A stretch of DNA of 60,743 bases, from contig PKUV01000029.1 in the NCBI GenBank assembly GCA_003131315.1, positions 14,798 through 75,540 on the forward strand, given 5' to 3'. The notes beneath the pieces were generated by a model. That model saw only the letters and a list, made by a program, of their open reading frames with translations, searched no databases and had not been told where the DNA came from. A program made the translations under genes and the position numbers. This DNA comes from Acidobacteriaceae bacterium (GTDB lineage Bacteria; Acidobacteriota; Terriglobia; Terriglobales; Acidobacteriaceae). Of the stretch, positions 8,209 to 16,631 are shown in pieces. Positions within the stretch are counted from its first letter, which is position 1, and every line of letters begins with the position of its first letter.

Positions 8209-8342
8209 CGTGTGCTGACCTCAGACACTATAGCGAGCCTGGGGCGATCACGAAAGGGAAATCAGAAGCAGGTAGGGGCCGCTTTGAATTTCGTGAGCGC
8301 TCCCACGAGCTTATGTCATAATTGGGCCGTCGGAGCAGCCGC

Positions 8343-8591
8343 GTGATACACAGGATTCTTGCAGCGATTTTGGGAACTCTGTCATTGTGCGCAGGAATAG
8401 TCGCACTTGTGGGATATGCCTATCCAGCGCTGCAAGACTTACTGCCTCTGCCTCCTGGAGTGGTGAGCTACGATGGTCCTAGTCTGCCTCAGAGATTGTT
8501 TGCAGCGTTAGTCGTCTGGAGTTTGACGATGGCAGCGTTCTATATGGGGTTCCGTCTCTTGCGATACCTCATTGTTCCGCGAAAGCCCTGA
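8343..8591 (+). CDS. small two-helix membrane protein, function unknown
   Basis: An 82-residue protein with two predicted transmembrane helices (ILAAILGTLSLCAGIVALVGYAY and LFAALVVWSLTMAAFYMGFRLL) and a short loop rich in Pro. It starts with GTG at 8343; a TTG at 8322 is an alternative. No family is recognised. It faces mdh convergently across a hairpin at 8613-8638. Confidence 0.5.
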   Translation: MIHRILAAILGTLSLCAGIVALVGYAYPALQDLLPLPPGVVSYDGPSLPQRLFAALVVWSLTMAAFYMGFRLLRYLIVPRKP

Positions 8592-8612
8592 ATTCCAAAA
8601 CAACCCACTCCC

Positions 8613-8638
8613 CAGAGACGCGCCAAGCTGCGTCTCTG
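8613..8638. terminator. hairpin between convergent genes
   Basis: CAGAGACG / CGTCTCTG with a 10-base loop lies between the small membrane protein gene and mdh. It resembles the AGAGACG-GTCTCT repeats at 11890-11921 and inside 48621-48771, and may serve as a bidirectional terminator. Confidence 0.5.
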
Positions 8639-8671
8639 CCCATGCCGTTTCCAGGCGTCTAGTGCCTTCAC

Positions 8672-9598
8672 TTAGACGTTGATTACCGCGATGAGTTCTT
8701 TCACGGCGGCGGCGCTTTTGTCGAGAGCGGCCTTCTCTTCCGGCGTCAGTTTGATCTCGATGATCTGCTCGATCCCCTTGGCACCGAGTTTCACGGGAAC
8801 GCCGACAAAAAGTCCGTGGATGCCGTACTCTCCGTTGAGATAAGCGGCGCACGGGAGGATCTTTTTCTTGTCTTTGAGGATGGCCTCGACCATCTCGGTG
8901 GCGGCGGCCGACGGGGCGTAATAAGCCGATCCGGTCTTGAGATATTTGACGATCTCGGCGCCGCCGTCGCGGGTGCGCTGGACGATGCGATCGAGAGTGG
9001 CCTTGTCCATGAGTTCGGTGATGGGAATGCCGGCGACCGTGGAATAGCGGGGAAGCGGAACCATGGTGTCGCCGTGTCCACCGAGGACGAAGGCGGTTAC
9101 GTTCTCGACGCTGACTTTGAGTTCCTGAGCGATAAAGGCGCGGAAGCGGGCGGAGTCGAGAATGCCAGCCATGCCGATGACGCGCTCGCGCGGAAAGCCG
9201 CTGAGCTTGTAAGCGGCCTGCGCCATGGCGTCGAGGGGATTGGAGACGATGATGAGGATGCAGTTTGGCGAGTGGTGCACGACCTTGCCGACTACATCGC
9301 TCATGATTTTGTAGTTGGTATTCAGGAGGTCATCGCGGCTCATGCCGGGCTTGCGCGGGATTCCGGCCGTGATGACGACAATGTCGGAGTTGGCGGTGTC
9401 GGCGTAGTCGTTCGTCCCGAGAATTGCGGAATCGCGCTTCTCGATTGGCATGGCCTCGAGCAGGTCGAGACCTTTTCCTTGCGGGACGCCTTCTATGATG
9501 TCGATGAGGACGACATCCGCTAGTTCTTTCGATGCGATCCAGTGAGCGGCGGTGGCGCCTACGTTTCCGGAACCGACTATCGTTACTTTATTGCGCAT
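8672..9598 (-). CDS. mdh: malate dehydrogenase
   Basis: A 308-residue NAD-dependent malate dehydrogenase of the LDH-like type, TCA cycle. The Rossmann GSGNVGA is at residues 9-15, the [18 protein letters not shown] segment follows, and the catalytic His is in [10 protein letters not shown] near residue 175. The substrate-loop region [15 protein letters not shown] contains the Arg expected for malate specificity. The start ATG has an AGGAAAGGAAC ribosome binding site. icd lies just upstream in the same orientation, so TCA cycle genes cluster here. Confidence 0.95.
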   Translation of the reverse strand: MRNKVTIVGSGNVGATAAHWIASKELADVVLIDIIEGVPQGKGLDLLEAMPIEKRDSAILGTNDYADTANSDIVVITAGIPRKPGMSRDDLLNTNYKIMSDVVGKVVHHSPNCILIIVSNPLDAMAQAAYKLSGFPRERVIGMAGILDSARFRAFIAQELKVSVENVTAFVLGGHGDTMVPLPRYSTVAGIPITELMDKATLDRIVQRTRDGGAEIVKYLKTGSAYYAPSAAATEMVEAILKDKKKILPCAAYLNGEYGIHGLFVGVPVKLGAKGIEQIIEIKLTPEEKAALDKSAAAVKELIAVINV

Positions 9599-9611
9599 AA
9601 AAGTTCCTTTC

Positions 9612-9680
9612 CTCAGGGGCTAAAGCCCGCATTGTTTGATGCTCCGGGCGGCACGGCTGAAGCCGTGCCCTTCCCAAAAC
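9612..9680. repeat. GGCTAAAGCC / GGCACGGCTGAAGCCGTGCC repeat
   Basis: Two hairpins in the mdh-icd gap: GGGGCTAAAGCCC and GGCACGGCTGAAGCCGTGCC followed by CTTCCC. A variant of the same repeat lies inside the coding sequence at 21483-21552, and a related one at 18448-18500. Confidence 0.7.
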
Positions 9681-9739
9681 CTAACCAGAGTCATTTATGA
9701 GACCAGTTCTACCGTACAAGCAGCAAAGTCAAAGTCGTC

Positions 9740-11158
9740 TCAGTCAGCTGCGACTGCGACCCTCATGTTGTCGATCATACAAGTGGCAAACTCGCTGGTT
9801 TTTACTTTGGTGGCGCCTTCCATCAGGCGCTCGAAATCGTAGGTTACTTTTTTCTGTTCGATGGTACGCTCCAGGCTCCGCTCGATCAGATCGGCGGCTT
9901 CGGTCCATCCCAGGAAGCGGAACATCATGACGCCGGAGAGAATGAGGGAGCCGGGATTGATGACGTCTTTGTCGGCGTATTTTGGGGCGGTGCCGTGGGT
10001 GGCTTCGAAGATGGCGTAGCCGTCGCCGATGTTCGCTCCGGGAGCGATGCCGAGGCCGCCAACCTGCGCGGCGCAGGCGTCCGAGATGTAGTCGCCGTTC
10101 AGGTTGGGCGTGGCCAGAACGCTGTATTCGTCGGCCCGCGTGACAACCTGCTGGAAGATGGAGTCGGCGATGCGGTCGTTGATCATCAGCTTCTTCTTCC
10201 ACGCGCCTTTTCCGTGCGTGGCGTAGATGGAATCGAGACAGCCTTTTACTTCTTTGTAGATGGCCTGGCGGAAGTCGTCTTGGGCAAACTCAAGGCCGGG
10301 TTCGACGAGGTTCGCGTTCTCTTCGACAGTGAGATTGGGATTCTTGTCCTTGTTGTCGAGGATCCAGCTCTCGCGCTCAGTGACGACCTTGTCGCGGAAC
10401 TCCTCGGTGGCGAGTTCGTATCCCCACTTGCGGAACGCGCCTTCGGTGAACTTCTGGATGTTGCCTTTATGGACGAGAGTGACCGCTTTGTTTTTGTGTT
10501 CGAGAGCATGCAGAATGGCCATGCGCACCAGACGTTTGGTACCGGTGACGGACATGGGCTTGATGCCGATGCCGGAATCGAGGCGGATTTGCTTCTTGCC
10601 GCCTTTCAACATGTCTTTGTTGAGGAATTCGATCAGCCGGGCGGCATCGGGCGTGCCTTCTTCCCATTCGATGCCGGCGTAAACGTCTTCCGTGTTTTCG
10701 CGGAAGATGACGATGTTCATGCGCTCGGGATGCTTCACCGGCGACGGCACACCGGCGTAGTACTTCACGGGACGCACGCAGCAGTAGAGATCGAGGATCT
10801 GGCGCAGGGCGACGTTGAGGGAGCGGATGCCGCCTCCGACCGGCGTGGTCAGCGGACCTTTGATGGCGACGCGAAATTCGCGCATCGCGTTGACGGTGTC
10901 GTCGGGGAGCCAGTTCTGAAAGCGAGCTTTGGCTTTCTCGCCGGCAAAGACTTCGTACCAGGCTACGGCGCGTTTACCTTGGTACGCCTTTTCGACAGCG
11001 GCGTCGAAGACGCGGACGGAGGCTTTCCAGATGTCGCGGCCGGTGCCGTCGCCTTCAATGAAAGGGACGATCGGGCGATCGGGAACGCGGTACTTGCCGT
11101 TGCTGTATTCGATCTTCTGCCCATTGGATGGGACAGGGACTCCGTTGAACGACGCCAT
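9740..11158 (-). CDS. icd: isocitrate dehydrogenase (NADP type)
   Basis: A 472-residue NADP-dependent isocitrate dehydrogenase that converts isocitrate to 2-oxoglutarate in the TCA cycle. [11 protein letters not shown] near residue 35, the substrate loop with [21 protein letters not shown], the metal ligands in [17 protein letters not shown] and [10 protein letters not shown] for NADP are all visible. The length matches the longer bacterial type found, for example, in cyanobacteria. The ATG at 11158 has a GGAGGCGAG ribosome binding site 5 bases upstream, so it is preferred to a start at 11191. Confidence 0.95.
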   Translation of the reverse strand: MASFNGVPVPSNGQKIEYSNGKYRVPDRPIVPFIEGDGTGRDIWKASVRVFDAAVEKAYQGKRAVAWYEVFAGEKAKARFQNWLPDDTVNAMREFRVAIKGPLTTPVGGGIRSLNVALRQILDLYCCVRPVKYYAGVPSPVKHPERMNIVIFRENTEDVYAGIEWEEGTPDAARLIEFLNKDMLKGGKKQIRLDSGIGIKPMSVTGTKRLVRMAILHALEHKNKAVTLVHKGNIQKFTEGAFRKWGYELATEEFRDKVVTERESWILDNKDKNPNLTVEENANLVEPGLEFAQDDFRQAIYKEVKGCLDSIYATHGKGAWKKKLMINDRIADSIFQQVVTRADEYSVLATPNLNGDYISDACAAQVGGLGIAPGANIGDGYAIFEATHGTAPKYADKDVINPGSLILSGVMMFRFLGWTEAADLIERSLERTIEQKKVTYDFERLMEGATKVKTSEFATCMIDNMRVAVAAD

Positions 11159-11260
11159 GACACTCGCCTCCAGAAGCGGGGAAGGAACCAATCATTATAA
11201 AGAATATTGAGGGAAGGGAAAGGATTGGTTGAATCGCTGCCCGTCGTATTGCGCGCCTGT

Positions 11261-11312
11261 GGAGCACCGGGCGTCCCCGCCCGGTTGGACGGGCGAGGGC
11301 GCCCGTCCCTCC
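11261..11312. repeat. CGGGCGTCCCCGCCCG / GACGGGCGAGGGCGCCCGTC repeat
   Basis: A GC-rich double palindrome bounded by GGAGCAC and CCCTCC, related to the copies at 1-25, 12742-12800 and 38491-38520. Located in the gap between icd and a cyclophilin gene. Confidence 0.75.
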
Positions 11313-11323
11313 ACCGAATTGCA

Positions 11324-11848
11324 TTAGCGCTCGATTTTTACTGACTTCACTGCTACGTCTTTGTTGGGGCGGTCCTGACGGTTGCGCGCGACTTTCGAGA
11401 TTATTTCTACGACATCGTATCCCTCGACTACTTCGCCGAAAATTGTGTGTTTGCCGGTGAGCCAGTCGGTGTTGCCGACGGTGATGAAAAACTGCGATCC
11501 ATTGGTATTGGGGCCGGAGTTGGCCATCGCCAGCTTTCCCGTCTTGTCGAAACGATGCGGCGAACCTTTGGTTTCGTCTTCGAACTGGTAGCCGGGACCG
11601 CCGAAACCGGTGCCCATCGGGTCGCCGCCCTGGATCATAAAGTCGGGGATTACGCGATGGAAAATGGTTCCGTGGTACAGGGGATCGGAGGTCTTCTTGC
11701 GGGTGGTGGGATGCGTCCACTCGCGCTTGCCTTCGCTGAGGTCGACGAAGTTGGCGACAGTCTTGGGGGCGTCCTTTTCAAACAGGCGGCAAACGATGGT
11801 GCCCTCGCTGGTTTCGAACACGGCATAGATTCCGGGTGTGCGGGTCAT
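11324..11848 (-). CDS. cytoplasmic cyclophilin-type peptidyl-prolyl isomerase
   Basis: A 174-residue cyclophilin with no signal peptide. Conserved elements: NFVDLSEGKREW, FHRVIPDFMIQGGDPMGTGFGGPGYQFEDE (active-site Phe/Arg region), ANSGPNTNGSQFFITVGNTDWLTGKHTIFGEVVEGYDV and ISKV. It catalyses proline isomerisation during folding. The ATG at 11848 has GGGAGAC just before it. The next gene upstream encodes a second, exported cyclophilin. Confidence 0.93.
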   Translation of the reverse strand: MTRTPGIYAVFETSEGTIVCRLFEKDAPKTVANFVDLSEGKREWTHPTTRKKTSDPLYHGTIFHRVIPDFMIQGGDPMGTGFGGPGYQFEDETKGSPHRFDKTGKLAMANSGPNTNGSQFFITVGNTDWLTGKHTIFGEVVEGYDVVEIISKVARNRQDRPNKDVAVKSVKIER

Positions 11849-11889
11849 AGTCTCCCTTCGAATTCTTAAGTTGATCTTCTTACTCTTGC

Positions 11890-11921
11890 TGTAGAGACGA
11901 GGCTTGCCTTGTCTCTACGAT
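11890..11921. repeat. GTAGAGACGAGGC / GTCTCTAC hairpin repeat
   Basis: TGTAGAGACGAGGC pairs with GCCTTGTCTCTACGA around a 2-base loop. A near copy is embedded in the repeat at 48621-48771. It lies between two cyclophilin genes and may terminate or separate their transcripts. Confidence 0.65.
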
Positions 11922-11970
11922 CTAGACTTCATTTCGTAAACTTGATGATGGCTGCAACAGCATTGGTTTG

Positions 11971-12681
11971 CTACATAGGTTTCTTCACGCCCGCCGATGG
12001 TTTGGGAGCTGCCGGCTTAGCGGTGGATGCACCGGCGCGATGGATGTCGATGTGCGTGATCTTGACGGGCCGAAGCGGGCGCTCGCCGTTCGTAGCCGTG
12101 CGAGCGATTTTCTTAACCAGTTCGACGGCGGCGTCATCGCACTGGCCGAAGATGGTGTATCCGCCATTGAGGCTGGGGTAGGGAACCTCAGTGATGAAAA
12201 ACTGCGAGCCGTTGGTGCCGGGTCCGGCGTTAGCGTACGCGAGACGGCCGGGGCGATCGAAGGTGACAGTAGGCGAAGTCTCATTCTTGAATTTGTAGCC
12301 GGGATCGCCGGTGCCGTTTCCGGCGGGATCTCCACCTTGAATCATGAAACTGGGAATCACGCGATGGAAGATCGTGTCGTCATAAAGCGGGACGCCGTGC
12401 TTCTTGCCGTGAGACACGGGGTTGGTCCAGTCTTTGGCGCCGCTGGCAAGGCCGATGAAGTTCTCAACTCCGATTGGGGCTACCTTCGGAAACAGCGTGC
12501 AATGGAGGTCGCCGGCACTGGTGTGGATGATGGCGGTGGGCTCGGCGGCAGCAACTGGGGCTGAAGTGGCGGGCTTGCGGACGGGCGGCATTATCGCCGG
12601 TTGCGGAGTTGAGGCTGCCTGTGCGGCGGCGAGCAGGGACGTGGAGATTATCAGGACAAGCGTATGCATTAGAGTTCGCAT
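11971..12681 (-). CDS. exported cyclophilin-type peptidyl-prolyl isomerase
   Basis: A 236-residue cyclophilin with a signal peptide (MRTLMHTLVLIISTSLLAAAQA) and a Pro/Ala linker to about residue 45. The core has FIGLASGAKDWTNP, FHRVIPSFMIQGGDPAGNGTGDPGYKF, ANAGPGTNGSQFFITEVPYPSLNGGYTIFGQCDD. It probably isomerises proline bonds in periplasmic proteins. The C-terminal tail is Pro/Ala/Lys rich. The ATG at 12681 is preferred over 12708 because of the AGGAG 6 bases before it. It is a tandem paralogue of the neighbouring cytoplasmic enzyme. Confidence 0.92.
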   Translation of the reverse strand: MRTLMHTLVLIISTSLLAAAQAASTPQPAIMPPVRKPATSAPVAAAEPTAIIHTSAGDLHCTLFPKVAPIGVENFIGLASGAKDWTNPVSHGKKHGVPLYDDTIFHRVIPSFMIQGGDPAGNGTGDPGYKFKNETSPTVTFDRPGRLAYANAGPGTNGSQFFITEVPYPSLNGGYTIFGQCDDAAVELVKKIARTATNGERPLRPVKITHIDIHRAGASTAKPAAPKPSAGVKKPM

Positions 12682-12741
12682 GGATGCTCCTGTAGGGTGT
12701 TTTTGCAATCTTTGATTGTACGACAGTCGATCCTAGCTTGC

Positions 12742-12800
12742 TGGTGGAGATTCGGGCATCCCCGCCCGGCGGGACGGGCGAGACGCCCGTCGCTCCACCA
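12742..12800. repeat. palindromic repeat with TGGTGGAG / CTCCACCA ends
   Basis: Outer ends TGGTGGAG and CTCCACCA enclose CGGGCATCCCCGCCCGGCGG and GACGGGCGAGACGCCCGTC. Same family as 1-25, 11261-11312 and 38491-38520. It occupies the gap between the exported cyclophilin and the dipeptidase. Confidence 0.75.
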
Positions 12801-12832
12801 GGACTCATCACTCGGTCGCGCTACCGATCATT

Positions 12833-14068
12833 TCATTTGCTGGCTTGCATTTCGCGGCTGACTCGTTCGGCTTCGCGGAAGACGCGGAGCAGGTTGCCGC
12901 CCAGAATCTTGCGGATATCGTCGGCGCTGTAGCCGCGGTCGAGCAGGGCTTGCGTGATTTTTGGCAGGTCGGCGGCGGAGTCGATGCCTTCGGGAGTAGC
13001 GCCGCTGACTCCGTCAAAATCCGAGCCCAGGCCAACGTGATCAACGCCAGCGACTTTGGCGATATGGTCGATGTGGTCGATCAGCGACTTCAAGGGCGGG
13101 CGCGGAATCTTGGCGGCCCACTCGCGCTCGATGCGGTCGGCATCGACGTAGGTAACGGTCCTTCCAGCAGCCTTGAGCTGGTCGGTGTAGGCCTTGACGG
13201 CGGCGTCGCGGTCTTTGGCTTGCGCTTCGGCGGCCTCGCGGTAGTTTTCGTCGATGAAGGCGTTGTAGAAATTTGCCTGGACGACGCCACCGTTCTTGGC
13301 GACGGCGCGGAGCATGTCGTCGGTCATGTTGCGGGGATGGTTGGTGAGGGCGCGCGCGCAAGAGTGCGAGGCGATGAGCGGTGCTTTGGTGACGGCGATC
13401 GTGTCGTAGAAGGTCTTGTCGGCAACGTGGGAGATATCGACCAGCATGCCGAGCCGGTTCATCTCGATGACGATCTGCTTACCACCATCGGTGAGGCCGT
13501 TGTGGTGCTCGACTTTGGGATTATTGATGTCTCCGGAAGAGTCGGCCCACTCGTTGGTGTTCGACCAACTCAGGGTCATGTAGCGCACGCCGAGGCGGTA
13601 AAAGTCGCGAAGCAGGCGGACGTCGTTTTCGATGGAGTGGCCGCCTTCAATGCCGAGCAGGGCGGCGAGCTTGTGCTCGTGGTGGGCGCGCTCGATGTCG
13701 CTGACACTGAAGGCCATCATCATGCGGTCGGGATGGCGGGCAGCCTGCTCGTAGACCGAATCGATGAGATCGAGCGTGTGGCGGGCGAAGTGGCCCTGGT
13801 TGGTTTCCGGTTCCACCCAGATGGAAAAGAACTCAGCGCCCAGGTTTCCGGCCTTAGCCTTGTCGAGACTGATGTGGCCGTGATCTTTGGGATCGGTCGA
13901 TCCGAGGTCGTAGTTTTCGTCGAGGAAGCGCTGCGGGGTATCGGCGTGCGTGTCGATGACGATGGCGGAGTTGTGGATCTCGCGGGCATTCTCGCTGACG
14001 GCGGTCTGCGCGTAGACGGGAACGGCAAAGGCGAGGGAGAGTGCGACGGCAAAAATTCGCTTGTTCAT
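12833..14068 (-). CDS. exported membrane dipeptidase (peptidase M19)
   Basis: A 411-residue zinc dipeptidase of the renal dipeptidase family, with a signal peptide (MNKRIFAVALSLAFAVPVYAQ). Metal-site residues are in VIDTHADTPQRF (HxD near 40), the EGGHSIENDVRLLRDFYRLGVRYMTLSWSN segment (bridging Glu near 160), DISHVADKTFYD and SHSCARALTNHPRN, and the late DHVGLGSDFDGV. It hydrolyses dipeptides, possibly from cell-wall turnover. No operon partner is clear. Confidence 0.92.
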   Translation of the reverse strand: MNKRIFAVALSLAFAVPVYAQTAVSENAREIHNSAIVIDTHADTPQRFLDENYDLGSTDPKDHGHISLDKAKAGNLGAEFFSIWVEPETNQGHFARHTLDLIDSVYEQAARHPDRMMMAFSVSDIERAHHEHKLAALLGIEGGHSIENDVRLLRDFYRLGVRYMTLSWSNTNEWADSSGDINNPKVEHHNGLTDGGKQIVIEMNRLGMLVDISHVADKTFYDTIAVTKAPLIASHSCARALTNHPRNMTDDMLRAVAKNGGVVQANFYNAFIDENYREAAEAQAKDRDAAVKAYTDQLKAAGRTVTYVDADRIEREWAAKIPRPPLKSLIDHIDHIAKVAGVDHVGLGSDFDGVSGATPEGIDSAADLPKITQALLDRGYSADDIRKILGGNLLRVFREAERVSREMQASK

Positions 14069-14106
14069 GGTTGAACAAGGATTCTATACGAGACCGGCGG
14101 TTTCGC

Positions 14107-14619
14107 TCAGCACAAGGCGGCGAGTGCCTGCTTCGTGCACTGCTCAAGCGGCTGATCAGTGGTGATTGTCGTTTTGGGATACGTGATCGGTTCGAAGCGG
14201 GCTTTCACTTCGAGGTAAAGTGCGAACGTTCGATTGTGCGCTGGGTGCGAGGGGTCGGGTTCGAGGTCGAGACGCCGGCGAGCGGATTCATCGGAACAGG
14301 TGCACTCGATCATCGTCCAGGGCTGAGCGAGTTCGCGGGCGAACTTGAGAACGCGGTCGATCTGGTAGCAGCGGGAGAAGGTGCGGCCGTCGAGGAAGAT
14401 TTTGCGATTAGGAGTATTTAGCAGCAGGAAGCGGGCAGTGTCGAGCATGACCTCCATCACGAAGTCGTCTTGCTGGACGGAGTATTCGATATCTTCCGGC
14501 GAGAATAGGGCGGCGCGGATCTCGTCTTTGCCGAGGAGCGCGCCTTGAGTGCGGTGAGCCAGTTCGCGAGCGAGCGTGGTTTTACCGGTTCCGGGAAGGC
14601 CTGCCATCAGGACGATCAT
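14107..14619 (-). CDS. P-loop kinase of the AAA_33 type
   Basis: A 170-residue ATP-binding protein. Walker A GLPGTGKTT is at residues 7-15, and GKDEIRAALFSPEDIEYS and FLDGRTFSRCYQI follow. The family includes gluconate kinase-like, zeta-like and chloramphenicol phosphotransferase-like enzymes; the substrate is not predictable. It is not paired with a small antitoxin-like gene. The ATG at 14619 is chosen because the residues upstream are not conserved-looking and Walker A follows at once. Confidence 0.8.
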   Translation of the reverse strand: MIVLMAGLPGTGKTTLARELAHRTQGALLGKDEIRAALFSPEDIEYSVQQDDFVMEVMLDTARFLLLNTPNRKIFLDGRTFSRCYQIDRVLKFARELAQPWTMIECTCSDESARRRLDLEPDPSHPAHNRTFALYLEVKARFEPITYPKTTITTDQPLEQCTKQALAALC

Positions 14620-14680
14620 TTTCTGGGGTGACGATTTAGGGTGACGATGCGGGAAGGATGGTTCACTTGGAGCGGATCGT

Positions 14681-15478
14681 TCAGTTGGAGGCGCCCATGG
14701 CGGTGAAAGATTCTTCCGCTGGCGGACGCGGGAAAATCGTCTGGGTCTGGCGCCAATCACTATAGCGCTCGGAGACCATGATGTGGAAGCACCAGTGGCG
14801 GCGCTCTTCTTCGGGCTCGACCAACCCGAGGGCGTTCAAATAGAACAAGTAGCGCTCGACGAAGCGGATCTCGTCTTTCGTCAGGCCGCGGCGCTGCAGA
14901 TCGACCGTGACGCCGGCGAGATGAGACGACGCGGTGTCGCCATCCGCGGGCGCCGCGTTGCGATTGTGGCGGCGAAGTTTTTTCTGCACCTTGACGGTGC
15001 GGACAGCGGAGTTCACCTGGATTTGATCGTGAAACTGCCGGTAATAAACTTCGGAAAGGTCCTGCACAAAATCGCGGGTCCAGGGGCGGCAATAGCGGCG
15101 CGAGGGATCAAGTCCACGCTCAATCTTTAGAGACTCGCTCTCCTCGATGGGCACCAGATCGCCCGAGGCTTTTAACGCTTCCAGTTCGTCGTCATCTTGA
15201 ATGCGTGGCAGATCGAGGCGGTCGATTTCTTCGTTTTGCCGGAGCAGGGAATCGTGCGACGGACGAAACATTGGGTTCCAGAGCAAGCGGCGAATACCGC
15301 TCAAGTGCAATGCGTGGAGGATCCGGTGGTGGTGATGGTCGACGCGGTGCAGGGCAAAGGCGGTTCCTGGCGCCGCGACCGTCACAAGCATGATCAGCGC
15401 AACCACCAGCGCCCGCGGCGGTTTGGAGCTGTTCAGGCTTCGCGTTATGAATCTCGGCGTTGTGAATCTTCGCGTCAT
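14681..15478 (-). CDS. DUF5715-type protein, possible M15-like peptidase fold
   Basis: A 265-residue protein with an N-terminal membrane or signal segment (LVVALIMLVTVAAPGTAFA) after a basic start. The core has QVNSAVRTVKVQKKLRRHN, ASSHLAGVTVDLQRRGLT and HWCFHIMVSERY, a Ser-X-His...Asp...His arrangement like the D-Ala-D-Ala carboxypeptidases of family M15. A peptidoglycan role is inferred, not shown. It is typical of Acidobacteriota. Its ATG is 62 bases before the next gene in the same direction. Confidence 0.6.
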   Translation of the reverse strand: MTRRFTTPRFITRSLNSSKPPRALVVALIMLVTVAAPGTAFALHRVDHHHHRILHALHLSGIRRLLWNPMFRPSHDSLLRQNEEIDRLDLPRIQDDDELEALKASGDLVPIEESESLKIERGLDPSRRYCRPWTRDFVQDLSEVYYRQFHDQIQVNSAVRTVKVQKKLRRHNRNAAPADGDTASSHLAGVTVDLQRRGLTKDEIRFVERYLFYLNALGLVEPEEERRHWCFHIMVSERYSDWRQTQTIFPRPPAEESFTAMGASN

Positions 15479-15834
15479 TGCGATGGCATCATTGCGTCAC
15501 TTGAAACAACCCCCGGGGCTGTGGAAAAGTCTCCATTTTCCAAAGAGGTTCTGTGATTGTAAACCACGGATGAACAATTCTGTGAAGCAATCCGGGTAAG
15601 CCCCATTACTTAAGGGAGTTAGGGGTGGTTACCGGATGGTAATCCGCTGATTTCAGGTGCCCGTATTGGGAAAAACACCGTTTGGGGAATGGCAAAGTTG
15701 TGCTCTGACAGATTGCGGAAAAAGTCGGGTTTCGTATCAGGGAGCTTCATATCAGGGCATCGCTTTAGCGATGCCTCAAGTTCTCCGTAATCAGGCCCCT
15801 TTAGGGGCTGGGCACCGGGAGTCGCAAACCGCCG
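15479..15834. other. 356-base intergenic region upstream of the DUF5715 gene
   Basis: No coding content. Positions 15601-15700 look like an upstream promoter region of the DUF5715 gene. From 15706 to about 15830 lies a mosaic hairpin repeat that ends against sdhB. Confidence 0.6.
15706..15830. repeat. mosaic hairpin repeat, CAGATTGCGGAAAAAGTCG type
   Basis: Begins CAGATTGCGGAAAAAGTCGG, then TTTCGTATCAGGG, a hairpin GCATCGCTTTAGCGATGC, then CCCCTTTAGGGG with GGCTGGGC. The same building blocks occur at 22134-22256, 42102-42150 and 48621-48771. It abuts the 3' end of sdhB. Confidence 0.75.
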
Positions 15835-16587
15835 TCACTTGCGCAATAGGTCGCCGAGCGCTTGCTTCATGACTTGGCCACCGACTTCGGCAATCGACGT
15901 GGTCAGTGGGATTTCCTTCGGACAAATCTCGACGCAGTTTTGCGCGTAGCCACATTCCTGGATGCCGCCGTCGCCCATGAGTGCGGACAGACGCTCGCGC
16001 TTCAGAGCCTGGCCGGTGGGATGTGTGTTGAACAGGCGCACTTGCGAAATGGTGGCCGCGCCGACGAATCCTGTGTCCTCATTGAACTGCGGGCAGGCTT
16101 CCATGCAGCAGCAGCACGAGATGCAGTGCGATAGCGGATAGGTTTTTTCCTGGTCCTCCATGGTCATGCGCGGCCCCGGACCGAGGTCGTAAGTGCCGTC
16201 AACCGGCACCCAGGCTTTCACTTTCTTCAGGTTCTCGAAGAGCACGCTGCGATCGACGGAGAGGTCGCGCACGACGGGAAATTTCGAGAGCGGCTCGAGC
16301 TTGATCGGCTGATCGAGGTTGTCGAGCAGGGAAGAGCAGGCCATGCGGGCGCGTCCATTGATCAGCATGGCGCAGGAGCCGCAGATTTCTTCGAGACAAT
16401 TCGAGGTGTAGGTGATGGGCGTGGTCTGCTTGCCGTCGCGAGTGACGGGGTTGGCCGCGATCTCCATCAGCGCCGAAGTGACGTTCATGTTCGGCTTGTA
16501 AGGAATCTCGAACTCTTCCCACGACGGCTTGGCGTCGGGGGTGAGTTGGCGTTTGATCTTGATGATTACGGACTTGCTGTTAGCCAT
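15835..16587 (-). CDS. sdhB: succinate dehydrogenase iron-sulfur subunit
   Basis: A 250-residue SdhB/FrdB. Cys residues for the [2Fe-2S] centre are in CLEEICGSCAML, and those for the [4Fe-4S] and [3Fe-4S] centres in HCISCCCCMEACP and ECGYAQNCVEICPK. It carries electrons from SdhA to the quinone site. It is the last gene of sdhC-sdhA-sdhB (all minus), 44 bases from sdhA. ATG is clear. Confidence 0.95.
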   Translation of the reverse strand: MANSKSVIIKIKRQLTPDAKPSWEEFEIPYKPNMNVTSALMEIAANPVTRDGKQTTPITYTSNCLEEICGSCAMLINGRARMACSSLLDNLDQPIKLEPLSKFPVVRDLSVDRSVLFENLKKVKAWVPVDGTYDLGPGPRMTMEDQEKTYPLSHCISCCCCMEACPQFNEDTGFVGAATISQVRLFNTHPTGQALKRERLSALMGDGGIQECGYAQNCVEICPKEIPLTTSIAEVGGQVMKQALGDLLRK

Positions 16588-16631
16588 TAGCTCTTAGCCT
16601 TTAGCGATCGGTTTGCGATTTGAGTGGCGCA

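Noticed and set aside
9995-11200. A 401-codon + frame antisense to icd
   Set aside because: Shadow of the isocitrate dehydrogenase gene; no ribosome binding site or motif.
11324-12681. Tandem cyclophilins as a novel system
   Set aside because: Paired cytoplasmic and exported cyclophilins are ordinary in these bacteria; no unusual feature found.
12845-14074. A 409-codon + frame antisense to the dipeptidase gene
   Set aside because: Composition is Val/Gly/Asp-rich, an antisense product of the real minus-strand gene.
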